The notes under the pieces were generated by a model. The model was not told the DNA's origin. It saw only the letters and a list, made by a program, of their open reading frames with translations, and did no database searches. Positions 6,928 to 15,352 of a DNA stretch of 25,281 bases are shown here, one piece after another. Both the position numbers and the translations under genes were made by a program. The first letter of the stretch is position 1. The number at the start of each line of letters is the position of its first letter. The stretch is from contig CAZVTK010000058.1 of NCBI GenBank assembly GCA_964629765.1, forward strand, positions 1 to 25,281, written 5' to 3'. Origin of the DNA: RCIO01 sp964629765. Lineage in GTDB: Bacteria > Pseudomonadota > Alphaproteobacteria > Rhizobiales > Rhizobiaceae.

Positions 6928-8439
6928 ATGCACCAGCGCCGTCTGCCCCCCTTCCCCGATCTCGGCTCGTATCTCTCCCACCTCGGGAAGGAAGGGATGG
7001 TCCACGAGATCGACGCCCCGGTGTCGATGCGGCTGGAGATCACGGAGCTCCACCGGCGGGTCATCGCCGCGCGCGGGCCCGTGCTGCGCCTGTCGCAGCC
7101 GCTCGACGACCGGGGCGAGGCGGCGCGGCTGCCCGTCATCGCCAATCTTTTCGGCACGGCCGGGCGCGTGGCAAGCGGCCTCGGCACCGACATGGAAGGG
7201 CTCGCCTCCCTCGGCGAGTTGCTCGCATGGCTGCGCTCGCCGCGGCCGCCGCAGACACTGCGCGAGGCGCGGTCGCTGCTGCCGGCCGCGCGAAGCGCGC
7301 TGCTGGCGAGGCCGGCCTTTGCCGGGCGGCCGCGCCGATGGCGACAGGTCGAGCCGGACTTTTCCGTGCTGCCGGTGCAACGCTGCTGGCCTGGCGACGC
7401 CGGCCCGCTGATCACCTGGCCGGTGGTGGTCACCCGCCCGCCGGGCGCCGACGATCCCGCCGGCTACAATCTCGGCGTCTACCGCATGCAGGTGCTCGGC
7501 CGCGACCGGGCGATCGTGCGCTGGCTGCCGATGCGCGGGGGCGCGGCGCACCACCGCCTCTGGCAGGCGCGCAGCGAGGACATGCCCGTGGCCGTCGTCA
7601 TCGGGGCGGATCCGGCGACGCTGATCGCTGCGGCGATGCCAGCACCCGAGAGCGTGACGGAACTGGCGCTGGCCGGGATGATCAACGGCCGGCGCGCCGC
7701 GCTCGCCCCCTGCGCGAGCATCCCGCTGCATGTGCCGGCCAGCGCGGAGATCGTGCTGGAAGGCACGGTGTCCCCGCACGAGACGGCCATCGAGGGCCCG
7801 TTCGGCGATCACACGGGCTATTACAACACGCCCGCGCCCTATCCGGTCTTCACGCTGAAGCGCATCTTCCTGCGCGACGACGCGCATTACCTGACCACCT
7901 TCACGGGCCGCGCGCCGGACGAGCCCTCCGTGCTGGCCGAGGTGCTGACGGCGCTGTTCAGCCCTTTGCTGCGCCAGCAACTGCCCGAAATCGTCGACCT
8001 GTGGTTGCCGCCAGAAGCATGCTCCTACCGCATCGCCGTCATCGCCATCGCCAAGCGCTATGCCGGGCAGGCGCGGCGCGTGATGATGGGCTTCTGGTCG
8101 ATGCTGCCGCAATTCTCCATGACCAAGCTGGTCGTGGTGGTGGATGACGACATCGACATCCGCTCCTGGCCCGACGTGATGTGGGCGCTCGCCACCCGCA
8201 TGGATCCCTCGCGCGACCTGATGGTGCTGGAGCGCACGCCGGTCGACCAGCTCGATTTCGCCTCGCCGCTGGAAGGTCTCGGCGGCAAGATCGGCTTCGA
8301 CGCCACCCGCAAGATCGGAACCGAGACATGCCGCGAATGGGGAACCGGGCTGAGCATGGACGAGGGCGTCGAACGGCAGGTCTCGCGGCGCTGGCAGGAA
8401 TTCTTTCCCGCCGGCGGGACGAATGGAAAAGCGCGATGA
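6928..8439 (+). CDS. UbiD-family prenylated-FMN decarboxylase
   Basis: This is a 503-residue UbiD-family (de)carboxylase that uses prenylated FMN made by UbiX. UbiD itself decarboxylates 4-hydroxy-3-polyprenylbenzoate in ubiquinone synthesis. Visible family features are ITWPVVVTRPP (162-172), YNLGVYRMQ (180-188), and EGPFGDHTGYYN (289-300). Asn181, Glu245 and Asp294 line up with the metal-binding Asn and Glu and the acidic active-site residue of E. coli UbiD. The ATG at 6928 is chosen because homology starts there; an upstream in-frame ATG at 6865 sits inside the activator palindrome. The ribosome binding site is weak. The gene diverges from ubiTUV across that palindrome and overlaps nnrS by 17 bases. 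The context points to the ubiquinone decarboxylation step under low oxygen, but other aromatic acids are possible for this family. Confidence 0.92.
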   Translation: MHQRRLPPFPDLGSYLSHLGKEGMVHEIDAPVSMRLEITELHRRVIAARGPVLRLSQPLDDRGEAARLPVIANLFGTAGRVASGLGTDMEGLASLGELLAWLRSPRPPQTLREARSLLPAARSALLARPAFAGRPRRWRQVEPDFSVLPVQRCWPGDAGPLITWPVVVTRPPGADDPAGYNLGVYRMQVLGRDRAIVRWLPMRGGAAHHRLWQARSEDMPVAVVIGADPATLIAAAMPAPESVTELALAGMINGRRAALAPCASIPLHVPASAEIVLEGTVSPHETAIEGPFGDHTGYYNTPAPYPVFTLKRIFLRDDAHYLTTFTGRAPDEPSVLAEVLTALFSPLLRQQLPEIVDLWLPPEACSYRIAVIAIAKRYAGQARRVMMGFWSMLPQFSMTKLVVVVDDDIDIRSWPDVMWALATRMDPSRDLMVLERTPVDQLDFASPLEGLGGKIGFDATRKIGTETCREWGTGLSMDEGVERQVSRRWQEFFPAGGTNGKAR

Positions 8440-9649
8440 ACATACCGGCGTCGAGACGCGCCGGCGCCTCGGGTTCCGCTCCGGTGCCGGACCCGGCGCG
8501 CCGGCATCCCGCCCCGCCATGACGGCTCGCGAGCGGAGCGCGGCCGGCGCACCGTTCCGGCTGTTCTTCGTGCTCGCCGCGCTGGACGCGATGCTGGGTG
8601 CGGCGGCATGGCTACCCCTTCCGCTCCCGGGTAGCCTGACGGCGGCTGGATGGCACCGCGACGCGCTGCTGTTCGGGACCATACCGGCCATGCTGGCGGG
8701 TTTCCTGCTGACCGCGCTGCCGCGCTGGACGCGACGGCCCGCATTCCCGTCTGCCGTCACAGGGTCGCTCGCCGCGCTGTGGCTGTGCGGCCGCGCCGTC
8801 TCCGGGCTCATCTCCCCTGCGCCCGGCCTTGCGCTGGCATGCTTCTTCATCCTCGCGCTTGCGCTGCTCGTGGCGGGGGTTGTGCTCGCCGCCCGCGACC
8901 GCCGCGACGTCAAGGTGGCGTTCCTGGTGCTGGGCTTCGGCGTCGGCGCGGTCCTGACGGCCGCGTCCGCGGACATCGGGCTGCGCATGGCCCTTGCGTC
9001 CGTCGTCGGCCTTCTGGCGATCGTCGGAGGACGCGTCGTGCCTGCGCTCACTCTCGCCTTCGCGGGTCACGGCGGCAAGACGCTCGCCATCCGCCCGTCC
9101 CCGGCCATCGAGCTGGCCGCTGCCGCGACCATGACATTGGCGCTGTGCGCCTGGGTCGTCGCGCCGCAGGCGGTGCCGACTGCCCTCGCCTGCTTCCTCG
9201 CCGCCTGCACGCAAGCGGTGCGCACAGCACAATGGCGCGGCTGGCGGGTCCGCGCTGAGCAGGTGCTGGCGCTCCATGTCGGGTACGGGTGGATCGTCGC
9301 CGGCTTCGCGCTTCAGGCGCTCCACATCCTCATGCCGGACCGGGTTGACCGGTTTGCCGCCATCCATGCCTGGATGATCGGCGCGGCCGGCACCCTCGGC
9401 CTCGCCATCATGACCAGCATGATCCGCAAGCACAGCGGGCGCCCGTTCCAGCGGCAGCGATCGGCAACGGCGGCGTTCGCCCTGGTGACAGTTTCGGGCC
9501 TGTCGCGTCTGCTGGCCGGCGCGTTGCCGGGCGGTCCTGCCGTCTGGACGGCGCTGTCGGGCAGCGCGTGGGTTGCAGCCTTCGGCCTGTTCCTCGTCTC
9601 GTTCGTGCAACTGGACAGGGCGTCGAGACGCGCCACCCAGCCGCTTTGA
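8423..9649 (+). CDS. nnrS: NnrS family membrane protein
   Basis: NnrS is a polytopic inner-membrane protein, reported to bind haem and copper, associated with denitrification and nitric oxide stress. The 408-residue product has about ten to twelve hydrophobic segments from residue 44 on. Typical NnrS stretches are visible: HRDALLFGTIPAMLAGFLL (78-96) leading into TALPRWT, GGRVVPALT (202-210), and a late HAWMIGAAGTLGLAIMTSM segment followed by RKHSGRP. The start is uncertain. The ATG at 8423 overlaps the decarboxylase gene by 17 bases and gives a 32-residue polar leader; an in-frame ATG at 8519 starts right before the first membrane segment, but neither has a strong ribosome binding site. It shares a transcript with the UbiD-family gene. 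Confidence 0.9.
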   Translation: MEKRDEHTGVETRRRLGFRSGAGPGAPASRPAMTARERSAAGAPFRLFFVLAALDAMLGAAAWLPLPLPGSLTAAGWHRDALLFGTIPAMLAGFLLTALPRWTRRPAFPSAVTGSLAALWLCGRAVSGLISPAPGLALACFFILALALLVAGVVLAARDRRDVKVAFLVLGFGVGAVLTAASADIGLRMALASVVGLLAIVGGRVVPALTLAFAGHGGKTLAIRPSPAIELAAAATMTLALCAWVVAPQAVPTALACFLAACTQAVRTAQWRGWRVRAEQVLALHVGYGWIVAGFALQALHILMPDRVDRFAAIHAWMIGAAGTLGLAIMTSMIRKHSGRPFQRQRSATAAFALVTVSGLSRLLAGALPGGPAVWTALSGSAWVAAFGLFLVSFVQLDRASRRATQPL

Positions 9650-9701
9650 TCGGTTCGGGGTCATCAGGCACCCCCCCGCAACCCCTCCGCGCGCAGCCGG
9701 T

Positions 9702-10001
9702 CCTCAAGGGGCCGTCGCCCTGCGTACGCTCGATCTGGAGCACTTCGAGGGCGTTTTTCTCCGCGCCTTCGCTGATGCGCCGCCTGACGATCAGCGCGGC
9801 CATGTCGGCGGCGCTGCCGCCGCCGGCGCAGGAGCCTCTGTCGGCTTCGAGATTGTAGAGCCGATCCGCCCTGTCCTCCTCGTCGCTCGCAAGCCTCAGC
9901 GTGTCGACGAAAAGCGCAAAGGCCGAAAGCGTGAAGGAGCGGGCGAGGACGAAGCCGATCTTCAACCGGCCGGCATCCGGCATGTCGCGGGCCGTCTTCA
10001 T
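9702..10001 (-). pseudogene. Remnant of a GlxA-type (DJ-1/PfpI plus AraC) transcriptional regulator
   Basis: The first 44 codons (RLKIGFVLARSFTLSAFALF, then VDTLRLASDEEDR) match the start of the amidase-like DJ-1/PfpI domain of GlxA-family regulators. The next codons jump in frame to ADRLYNLE...CAGGGSAADMAAL...ALEVLQIERT, which is normally found some 100 residues further on, at the end of that domain. The middle is missing, with the junction near 9861-9875, and homology stops around residue 100, before any AraC helix-turn-helix. The frame itself runs on to 9408, antisense to nnrS, with no further similarity. An intact member has about 320 residues. The gene lies directly after the reductase-like gene at 10006, so it was probably the last gene or a former regulator of the catabolic locus. 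The alignment is from memory of the family. Confidence 0.75.
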
Positions 10002-10005
10002 GGCC

Positions 10006-10797
10006 TCATGCCCGCGGGCTCGACAGGGCCTGCGCCTTGTGAAGCGCGGCGTCCAGCCCGGCGCCGACCGCGGCGTCGAACCCGTGCTCGCGCATGGCCG
10101 CGATTCCCGCCGCCGTGGTGCCCTTGTAGTCGACGAACGCCTTCACCGTCTCGTCGGGCGAGGCGCCGTCATGCTCCTGGAGACGGCCGGCGCCCACCAG
10201 CACCTGCTGCGCCGCCCTGCGGGCGATAGCGGCGGGTACGCCACGGCCGATGGCGTCGTTCATCATCGCCTCGGCCAGCAGCGCCGGGAATGCCGCGCCG
10301 GAGCCGGACATGCCGGTGAAATAGTCGATATGGCCTTCCTCGGCGACGGCATCGACCATGCCGCAACTGCGGAACAGCTCGTTGACGATCTCGCCGTCGG
10401 ACGGCCGCGATGAAGCGAGGAAGAACGGCGTATAGGAATATCCGATCTCCGCGGCGGCGTTCGGCAGGGCGCGCGCCACGCGGGCTGCCTTCGTCCGGCC
10501 GGCAATGTCCTCGGCCGTGACGCCGGCCATCACCGAGATCACCAGCCTGGAGCCGGCGTCGATTTCCACGACATCCCAGTCGCCGGGCCGGACCGACAGG
10601 ATGACGATGTCGGAGCGCCCGACCAGCTCGGCATTGTCCCGCGTCCAGGCGCAGTCCACCGCATGCTCCGGCTTGCCGCTGCGGTAGGAGCAGGTGAGCT
10701 GCCCGGCCGACACGGCCCCGGAGGCGATGAACGACTTCGCCATGGCCGATCCCAGCCATCCGGCTCCCCCGATGATTCCGACCCGTCCCACGCTCAT
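10006..10797 (-). CDS. Pyrroline-5-carboxylate reductase family oxidoreductase
   Basis: This 263-residue cytoplasmic enzyme has the ProC fold. The N-terminal dinucleotide-binding motif reads VGIIGGAGWLGSAM (6-19). The C-terminal dimerisation half has MSGSGAAFPALLAEAM (163-178), then GTTAAGIAAMREHGF (226-240). In ProC proper the last motif is usually preceded by SPGG; here it is VDYKGTT, and RALPN replaces the usual RxMPN. These differences suggest a ProC relative that may reduce another cyclic imine, or act in reverse. GAGG lies a few bases before the ATG. It follows the FAD oxidoreductase gene by 46 bases in the catabolic locus, which would fit a cyclic imine formed by that oxidase. A general proline-synthesis role is less likely in this setting. 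Confidence 0.85.
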   Translation of the reverse strand: MSVGRVGIIGGAGWLGSAMAKSFIASGAVSAGQLTCSYRSGKPEHAVDCAWTRDNAELVGRSDIVILSVRPGDWDVVEIDAGSRLVISVMAGVTAEDIAGRTKAARVARALPNAAAEIGYSYTPFFLASSRPSDGEIVNELFRSCGMVDAVAEEGHIDYFTGMSGSGAAFPALLAEAMMNDAIGRGVPAAIARRAAQQVLVGAGRLQEHDGASPDETVKAFVDYKGTTAAGIAAMREHGFDAAVGAGLDAALHKAQALSSPRA

Positions 10798-10843
10798 GAT
10801 GCCTCGATCCTCGGTTCACTCGGTCAAGCCGGCTGGCCGCGAC

Positions 10844-12190
10844 TCAGCCTTCGCGGCCGGCGCGCATTTCCTGCCAGCGGATCACCGCCTTGGCTCCCAG
10901 CCAGGTCAGCGGCTCGGGAGGCAGCCTGCTCGGCGCCGGCTGGCTGCGATATCTGTCCAGATGCCCGGAGGCCGTGCCCGTCGCGAGATCGGCGGCCATC
11001 ATCCCCGCGAATGTGCTCTTCACCGTTCCGAGGCCGTTCTCGCAGCAGGCGGAATAGAGGTTTTCCTCGATCTCGCCGAAGGCCGGCACGTGGTTGAGGC
11101 TGAGACAGACGCGCCCAGCCCAACTGAACTCGAACGGCAATCCCGCCAGATCCGGAAAGCGGACATCGAAGGAGCCTCGCTGCTCGGCGGCGATGCGGGC
11201 GACCCGCTCCTGCGAAACCTTGATGCTCGGTTCGTAGGTGTAGCGGGTCCGGATCACGATACGGGAGCGATCGTCCGTGGTGATCTTCCTGACCGTCGCT
11301 CCCATCGAGTCGGCCGGAAGCAGCCCCCATCGCGCCCGTCCCGCCATCTGCCCGCCGGCCCCGTTCGACGAGAACGGCGCGGTCATGGAGGCGTAGGTGA
11401 AGATATGCATGAGCCGGCCGCCGAAATGGCCGAAATCCTGGATATGCCCGTTGACGCCGAGGATCACCTTGGGCGCCGTGACCGAGCCGCGGGGCGAGCG
11501 GGCGGTCCAGTTCCGTCCGTCGCGGCTGAGCGCCACGACCGGAGAGTTCTCGAAAAGGTCGACCCGGCCCCGCAGCCCGGCGGCCAGGCCAAGGATATAG
11601 CCGGCGGGCTGGATGATGACCGCGCCGGGCGTGTAGAGACCGCCGAGATAGTAGGACGATCCCGTCATCTCCCGCATGGCGGCGGCATCGAGCATCTGGT
11701 GCTGCTCGCCGATCCGGCCCAGCGAGCGGGCATATTTCTCGTTGAGCCCGAGGCCGCGCTCCGTCGCCGCCGCGTTGACCTTGCCCGCCGGATCGAAGGT
11801 TTCCCGCGTCATGCCGTACTCGGTGGCCGCTTCGGCGGCAAACGAGATGGCGAGCCGGTTCTGCTGGATTTCCAGCGCAGTCGCTGCCTCGTCGGCGATC
11901 GAGTATTCGCCCGACGACAGATTGTGGGGCACGTCGATCATGAAGCCGGAGTTCCGGCCCGCCGGCCCCTGCGCCACCTCCCGCGCATCCATCACGACGA
12001 TCCTGTCGCCGGGCCGCAGCCGGCTCAGCCGGCGCGCCGCCGACAGGCCGGCAAAGCCCGCGCCGACGATCAGCCAGTCGGCGTTCACGTCTCCCTCGAG
12101 CGTCGTCACCGGCATCGTGCGGCTGGCGGTCGCAAGCCAGCCCGACGTGCCGGTATCGACCGGAAGCCGCCTGATGATGCGATCGGTCAT
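10844..12190 (-). CDS. FAD-dependent amine/amino acid oxidoreductase (DAO family, PuuB-like)
   Basis: This 448-residue flavoprotein belongs to the D-amino acid oxidase fold. The FAD-binding Rossmann motif IVGAGFAGLSAARRL is at 41-55, with an acidic residue after the second strand (Asp68) and GPAGRNSGFM at 75-84, resembling the GRNGG motif of gamma-glutamylputrescine oxidase PuuB. The C-terminal part has the closing motif with CCENGLGTVKSTFAG. Such enzymes oxidise primary or secondary amines or amino acids to imines. The ATG at 12190 overlaps the aldehyde dehydrogenase stop as ATGA. A much longer frame upstream is only the antisense-like extension through the dehydrogenase gene. Pairing of a PuuB-like oxidase with a PuuC-like dehydrogenase suggests amine to aldehyde to acid, but no glutamyl-ligase is present. 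Confidence 0.9.
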   Translation of the reverse strand: MTDRIIRRLPVDTGTSGWLATASRTMPVTTLEGDVNADWLIVGAGFAGLSAARRLSRLRPGDRIVVMDAREVAQGPAGRNSGFMIDVPHNLSSGEYSIADEAATALEIQQNRLAISFAAEAATEYGMTRETFDPAGKVNAAATERGLGLNEKYARSLGRIGEQHQMLDAAAMREMTGSSYYLGGLYTPGAVIIQPAGYILGLAAGLRGRVDLFENSPVVALSRDGRNWTARSPRGSVTAPKVILGVNGHIQDFGHFGGRLMHIFTYASMTAPFSSNGAGGQMAGRARWGLLPADSMGATVRKITTDDRSRIVIRTRYTYEPSIKVSQERVARIAAEQRGSFDVRFPDLAGLPFEFSWAGRVCLSLNHVPAFGEIEENLYSACCENGLGTVKSTFAGMMAADLATGTASGHLDRYRSQPAPSRLPPEPLTWLGAKAVIRWQEMRAGREG

Positions 12191-13704
12191 CGCACCGTCT
12201 CGTCGACGGTCCGGTCCGAGACGTCGATCCATACGGTCTTGAGCTCGGTGTACTGGTCGTGCGCCCAGATCGACTTGTCGCGCCCGCCGAAGCCCGATTC
12301 CTTGTAGCCGCCGAAGGGGGTGGTCGCGTCGCCCTCGCCGAAGCAGTTCACCGTCACCACGCCGGCGCGAATGTCGCGCGAGAGCCTGATCGCGTTCTTC
12401 AGATTGGAGGTATAGACCGACGCCGTCAGCCCGTAGATCGTGTCGTTGGCGAGCGCCGTCGCCTCGGCCAGGCTGGTGAAGGTGCTCACCGACAGGACGG
12501 GGCCGAATATCTCCTCCTGGAAGAGGCGGCTGTCGCGGCCGACCCCGTCGACCACGGTGGGCTCCACGAAGATCGCTTTTTCGGTCCCGCCGCCGATGGC
12601 GATGTTCAGCTTCTCGGCCCTGGCCTGCTCGATATAGGAGCGCACCTTCTCGAAATGCGCCTTGCTGACCATCGAGCCGACGCGGTTCTCCGGGTCGAGC
12701 GGGTCGCCCATCTTCCATTCGCGCATGTAGGCGGCGATCCGCTTCAGCAGCTCGTCCTTCACGTCCGCATGGACGATCAGCCGAGACGTGGCCGAGCAGT
12801 TCTCGCCCATGTTCCAGAAGGCGCCGTTGACGACCTGCTCGGCGACGAGATCGAGGTCTTCCGCATCGGCGAGCACGACGGCCGGGTTCTTGCCGCCGCA
12901 TTCGAGGACCACGCGCTTGAGGTTGGAATCGGCCGCGTAGCGCAGGAAGCGCTTGCCCGTGGCGGTCGACCCGGTGAAGCTGACCATGGCGATGTCCATG
13001 TGCAGGCCGATCGGCTCGCCGACCTCCTGGCCGCTGCCGGTGACCACGTTGAAGACGCCGGCCGGCACGCCGGCCTCGTGCGCGAGCTCGGCCACCCGCA
13101 GCGCCGTGAGCGAAGTCTCCTGCGCGGGCTTCAGCACGATCGAGCAGCCTGCCGCGAGCGCCGGGCCGATCTTCCACGCCAGCATCAGCAGCGGGAAGTT
13201 CCAGGGCAGGACCAGGCCGACCACCCCGATCGGCTCGCGGACCACGATCGTCAGCGCGTTCGAGCCGACCGGCGCGGCGCTGTCGTAGATCTTGTCGATC
13301 AGCTCGGCGTGCCAGCGGATCGTGTGGATCGTGTCGGGCACGTCGACCGTCTGGCATTCGCGAATGGGCTTGCCGCTGTCGAGGCTTTCCATGACGGCGA
13401 GCTCGTGGCGATTGCGCTCCAGCAGCCGGGCGAACTTGAGCAGCACGGCCTTGCGCTCGCCCGGAGAGCGCAGATGCCAGCGGCCGTCCTCGAAGGCTTC
13501 CCTGGCCTTCCCGACTGCGTGGTCGACATCGGCCGCATCGCAGGCCGCCACCTCGGTCAGAACCTTGCCGGTCGCCGGATTGACGGTCTGGAAGGTTCTG
13601 CCGGAAGCTGCGGGACGGAACGCGCCGTCGACGAAGGCGTTGGAGGGAAACGCGATCGTCTCGGCGATCGCGGCATACTCGGCTGCAGTCAGAACATCAT
13701 GCAT
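12187..13704 (-). CDS. NAD(P)-dependent aldehyde dehydrogenase (PuuC/betaine-aldehyde type)
   Basis: This 505-residue aldehyde dehydrogenase has the full catalytic set: Asn169 in PWNF, Lys192 in LKPA, the general base Glu268 in LECGGKNP, and the nucleophile Cys303 in GENCSA. The C terminus has PFGGYKESGFGGRDKS and a TELKTVWI ending, both typical of gamma-glutamyl-gamma-aminobutyraldehyde and related dehydrogenases. It oxidises an aldehyde to the acid in the cytoplasm. Its start overlaps the DapA-family gene by 8 bases and its stop overlaps the FAD oxidase start. The likely substrate is the aldehyde made by one of the neighbouring enzymes. Exact substrate is unknown. Confidence 0.94.
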   Translation of the reverse strand: MHDVLTAAEYAAIAETIAFPSNAFVDGAFRPAASGRTFQTVNPATGKVLTEVAACDAADVDHAVGKAREAFEDGRWHLRSPGERKAVLLKFARLLERNRHELAVMESLDSGKPIRECQTVDVPDTIHTIRWHAELIDKIYDSAAPVGSNALTIVVREPIGVVGLVLPWNFPLLMLAWKIGPALAAGCSIVLKPAQETSLTALRVAELAHEAGVPAGVFNVVTGSGQEVGEPIGLHMDIAMVSFTGSTATGKRFLRYAADSNLKRVVLECGGKNPAVVLADAEDLDLVAEQVVNGAFWNMGENCSATSRLIVHADVKDELLKRIAAYMREWKMGDPLDPENRVGSMVSKAHFEKVRSYIEQARAEKLNIAIGGGTEKAIFVEPTVVDGVGRDSRLFQEEIFGPVLSVSTFTSLAEATALANDTIYGLTASVYTSNLKNAIRLSRDIRAGVVTVNCFGEGDATTPFGGYKESGFGGRDKSIWAHDQYTELKTVWIDVSDRTVDETVR

Positions 13705-14608
13705 TGTTGGCTCCCGCCGTGATCCGGGCGACGGTCCGCTTCAGGTTGGCGACGATGGTTTGCAGGCTGCGCTTCTCATCGACGTCCAGCCCGCGCAGCG
13801 GCGCGCGGACGGAGCCCGTCCTCAGCCCCGCCAGCTCGCATCCGAACTTGATCGACTGGACGAACTTGCCGCCTTCGAGAAAGTCCATCAGCGGCAGCAT
13901 GGCCGACATGATCCGACGGCCCTTGTCGAAGTTCTTCTCGATCACGCAGGCCTCGTAGAGGGCGACGTGCTCGCGCGGGACAAAGTTCGACCCGGCGCAG
14001 ACCCAGCTTCTCGCACCCCACGCGAAGAACTCCAGCGCCTGGTCGTCCCAGCCGCAGGAAAGCGCGATATGCGGGAAATCGCGCGCCAGCATGTGGACGC
14101 GTCCCATCTCGCCGGAGCTTTCCTTGATCGCGACGACGTTTTTCGACCTGCCGACTCGCGCCAGATACTCCCGGCCCATGGAGACGCCCATGCGCGCCGG
14201 ATAGTTGTAGAGCATCATCGGCAGGTTGGCCGCACGGTCGATCGCCAGCGCATGAACCGCGTTCTCCCGCTCGGTCGGCAGGGCGTAGGGCGGCGAGGTG
14301 ACCAGGATGGCATCCGCACCGATTTCGCGGGCTGCTGTCGCATAGGCGACGGAATCTTCGGTGCGCGTCGCACCGGTGCCGATCACCAGCGGCAGGCGCG
14401 TCCCGATTACCTCTTTCGCATGAGCCGCCAGGTCGAAACGCTCCTGCGGCGTATGCGCGTAATATTCCCCCGTCGATCCGCCGACGATGATCCCGTGGAC
14501 CTTCGCCTCGATCAGCGATTCCAGCACCGCCGCGAAGGCCGCCCTGTCCACCTGCCCGTCGGCGGCGAGCGGGGTGATCGCGGGGGTGTAGATGCCCTCG
14601 AACCTCAC
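13697..14608 (-). CDS. DapA-family (dihydrodipicolinate synthase-like) aldolase or lyase
   Basis: This 303-residue class I TIM-barrel enzyme has the Schiff-base lysine Lys162 in VAIKESSG and the catalytic Tyr134 in LYNYPARMG, at nearly the same positions as E. coli DapA. GGSTGEYYAHT at 43-53 is the substrate-carboxylate loop. The family includes synthases, aldolases and deaminases that act on pyruvate-derived or 2-keto acids. The gene starts with GTG whose TGA overlaps the stop of the GntR gene. It lies between a GntR/FCD regulator and an aldehyde dehydrogenase, an arrangement known from hydroxyproline and sugar-acid catabolism, so a catabolic dehydratase or aldolase role is more likely than lysine biosynthesis. 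Confidence 0.9.
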   Translation of the reverse strand: MRFEGIYTPAITPLAADGQVDRAAFAAVLESLIEAKVHGIIVGGSTGEYYAHTPQERFDLAAHAKEVIGTRLPLVIGTGATRTEDSVAYATAAREIGADAILVTSPPYALPTERENAVHALAIDRAANLPMMLYNYPARMGVSMGREYLARVGRSKNVVAIKESSGEMGRVHMLARDFPHIALSCGWDDQALEFFAWGARSWVCAGSNFVPREHVALYEACVIEKNFDKGRRIMSAMLPLMDFLEGGKFVQSIKFGCELAGLRTGSVRAPLRGLDVDEKRSLQTIVANLKRTVARITAGANNA

Positions 14609-15318
14609 GACGACTTCTCCGCCGCTACATGGGCCGGATGTTCGACGAGCGCGTCGGCGGCAAGCGGCGCCGGGGCGATGAACATCTCCATGTTCTCCCG
14701 CGACAGTTCCCAGTGCTCGAACACGAGGTTGACGACGGCATCCTCGTCATGGGCCGCGATGGCCTCGATGAAGGCGTCGTGGTGCCCGTCCGCGGCCTTG
14801 AGGCGCGCTTCCATGTCCTCGTTGCGCGGCCGGAAGAAGGTGTGCCCGATGCGCGCATGGTCGATCAGCAGCCGGCCGAGGCTCGGCCGCAAATAGTCGT
14901 TGCCCGACATCTCGCCCATGATCTCGTGGAAGCGGTTGTTCTCCAGCACCATCGAGTGACCGTCCCTGGCGGCGCTGGCGGCCTTGAAGCGCTTCTGCGT
15001 CTCCTGAAGGTCGACCATCTGCCTGGGCTTGAAGTTCTGCGCGGCGAGGCGCCCGATCGCCGCGTAGATCATCGGCGCGACCTGGAAGAAATTGCGCAGC
15101 GTGGCGTGGTTCATCGGGATCACCCGCGCGCCGCGGTTCTCCCTGATCTCGACATAACCCTCGCCGGCAAGACGGCGCAGGATGTCGCGCGTGGGCGTCC
15201 GCGAAAGACCATAGCGCTCGCTCAGGCTGACCTCGTCCAGATCGGAATCCGGGTCGAGCTCCATCGTCAGGATCTCGCGCTTGAGATCGTCGTAGAGACT
15301 GCCTTTGCGGCTTTTCAT
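14605..15318 (-). CDS. GntR family transcriptional regulator, FadR/FCD subfamily
   Basis: This 237-residue DNA-binding regulator probably controls the catabolic locus. A winged helix-turn-helix lies at about residues 6-66, with VSLSERYGLSRTPTRDILRR as the recognition region. The C-terminal FCD ligand domain spans about 75-215 and shows likely metal ligands Asn127, His131, His180 and His202. The ATG at 15318 follows GAGG at a spacing of 5; an upstream in-frame ATG at 15351 would add 11 unconserved residues. The stop overlaps the DapA-family start as GTGA, so regulator and first enzyme are translated together. The effector is probably the substrate or an intermediate of the pathway. Confidence 0.93.
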   Translation of the reverse strand: MKSRKGSLYDDLKREILTMELDPDSDLDEVSLSERYGLSRTPTRDILRRLAGEGYVEIRENRGARVIPMNHATLRNFFQVAPMIYAAIGRLAAQNFKPRQMVDLQETQKRFKAASAARDGHSMVLENNRFHEIMGEMSGNDYLRPSLGRLLIDHARIGHTFFRPRNEDMEARLKAADGHHDAFIEAIAAHDEDAVVNLVFEHWELSRENMEMFIAPAPLAADALVEHPAHVAAEKSS

Positions 15319-15352
15319 GTGAACCTCGGAACAGATGGACAGTTCGAACAAC

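Noticed and set aside
6793..9051. Very long open frame (752 codons) on the minus strand opposite the UbiD-family and nnrS genes
   Set aside because: It mirrors the GC-rich third-position pattern of the opposite genes, is rich in Arg, Pro and Ala, and shows no recognisable domain.
10694..13722. Two long plus-strand open frames (10694-12307 and 12259-13722) opposite the FAD oxidase and aldehyde dehydrogenase genes
   Set aside because: Antisense shadows of clearly homologous minus-strand genes, with low-complexity composition and no domains.
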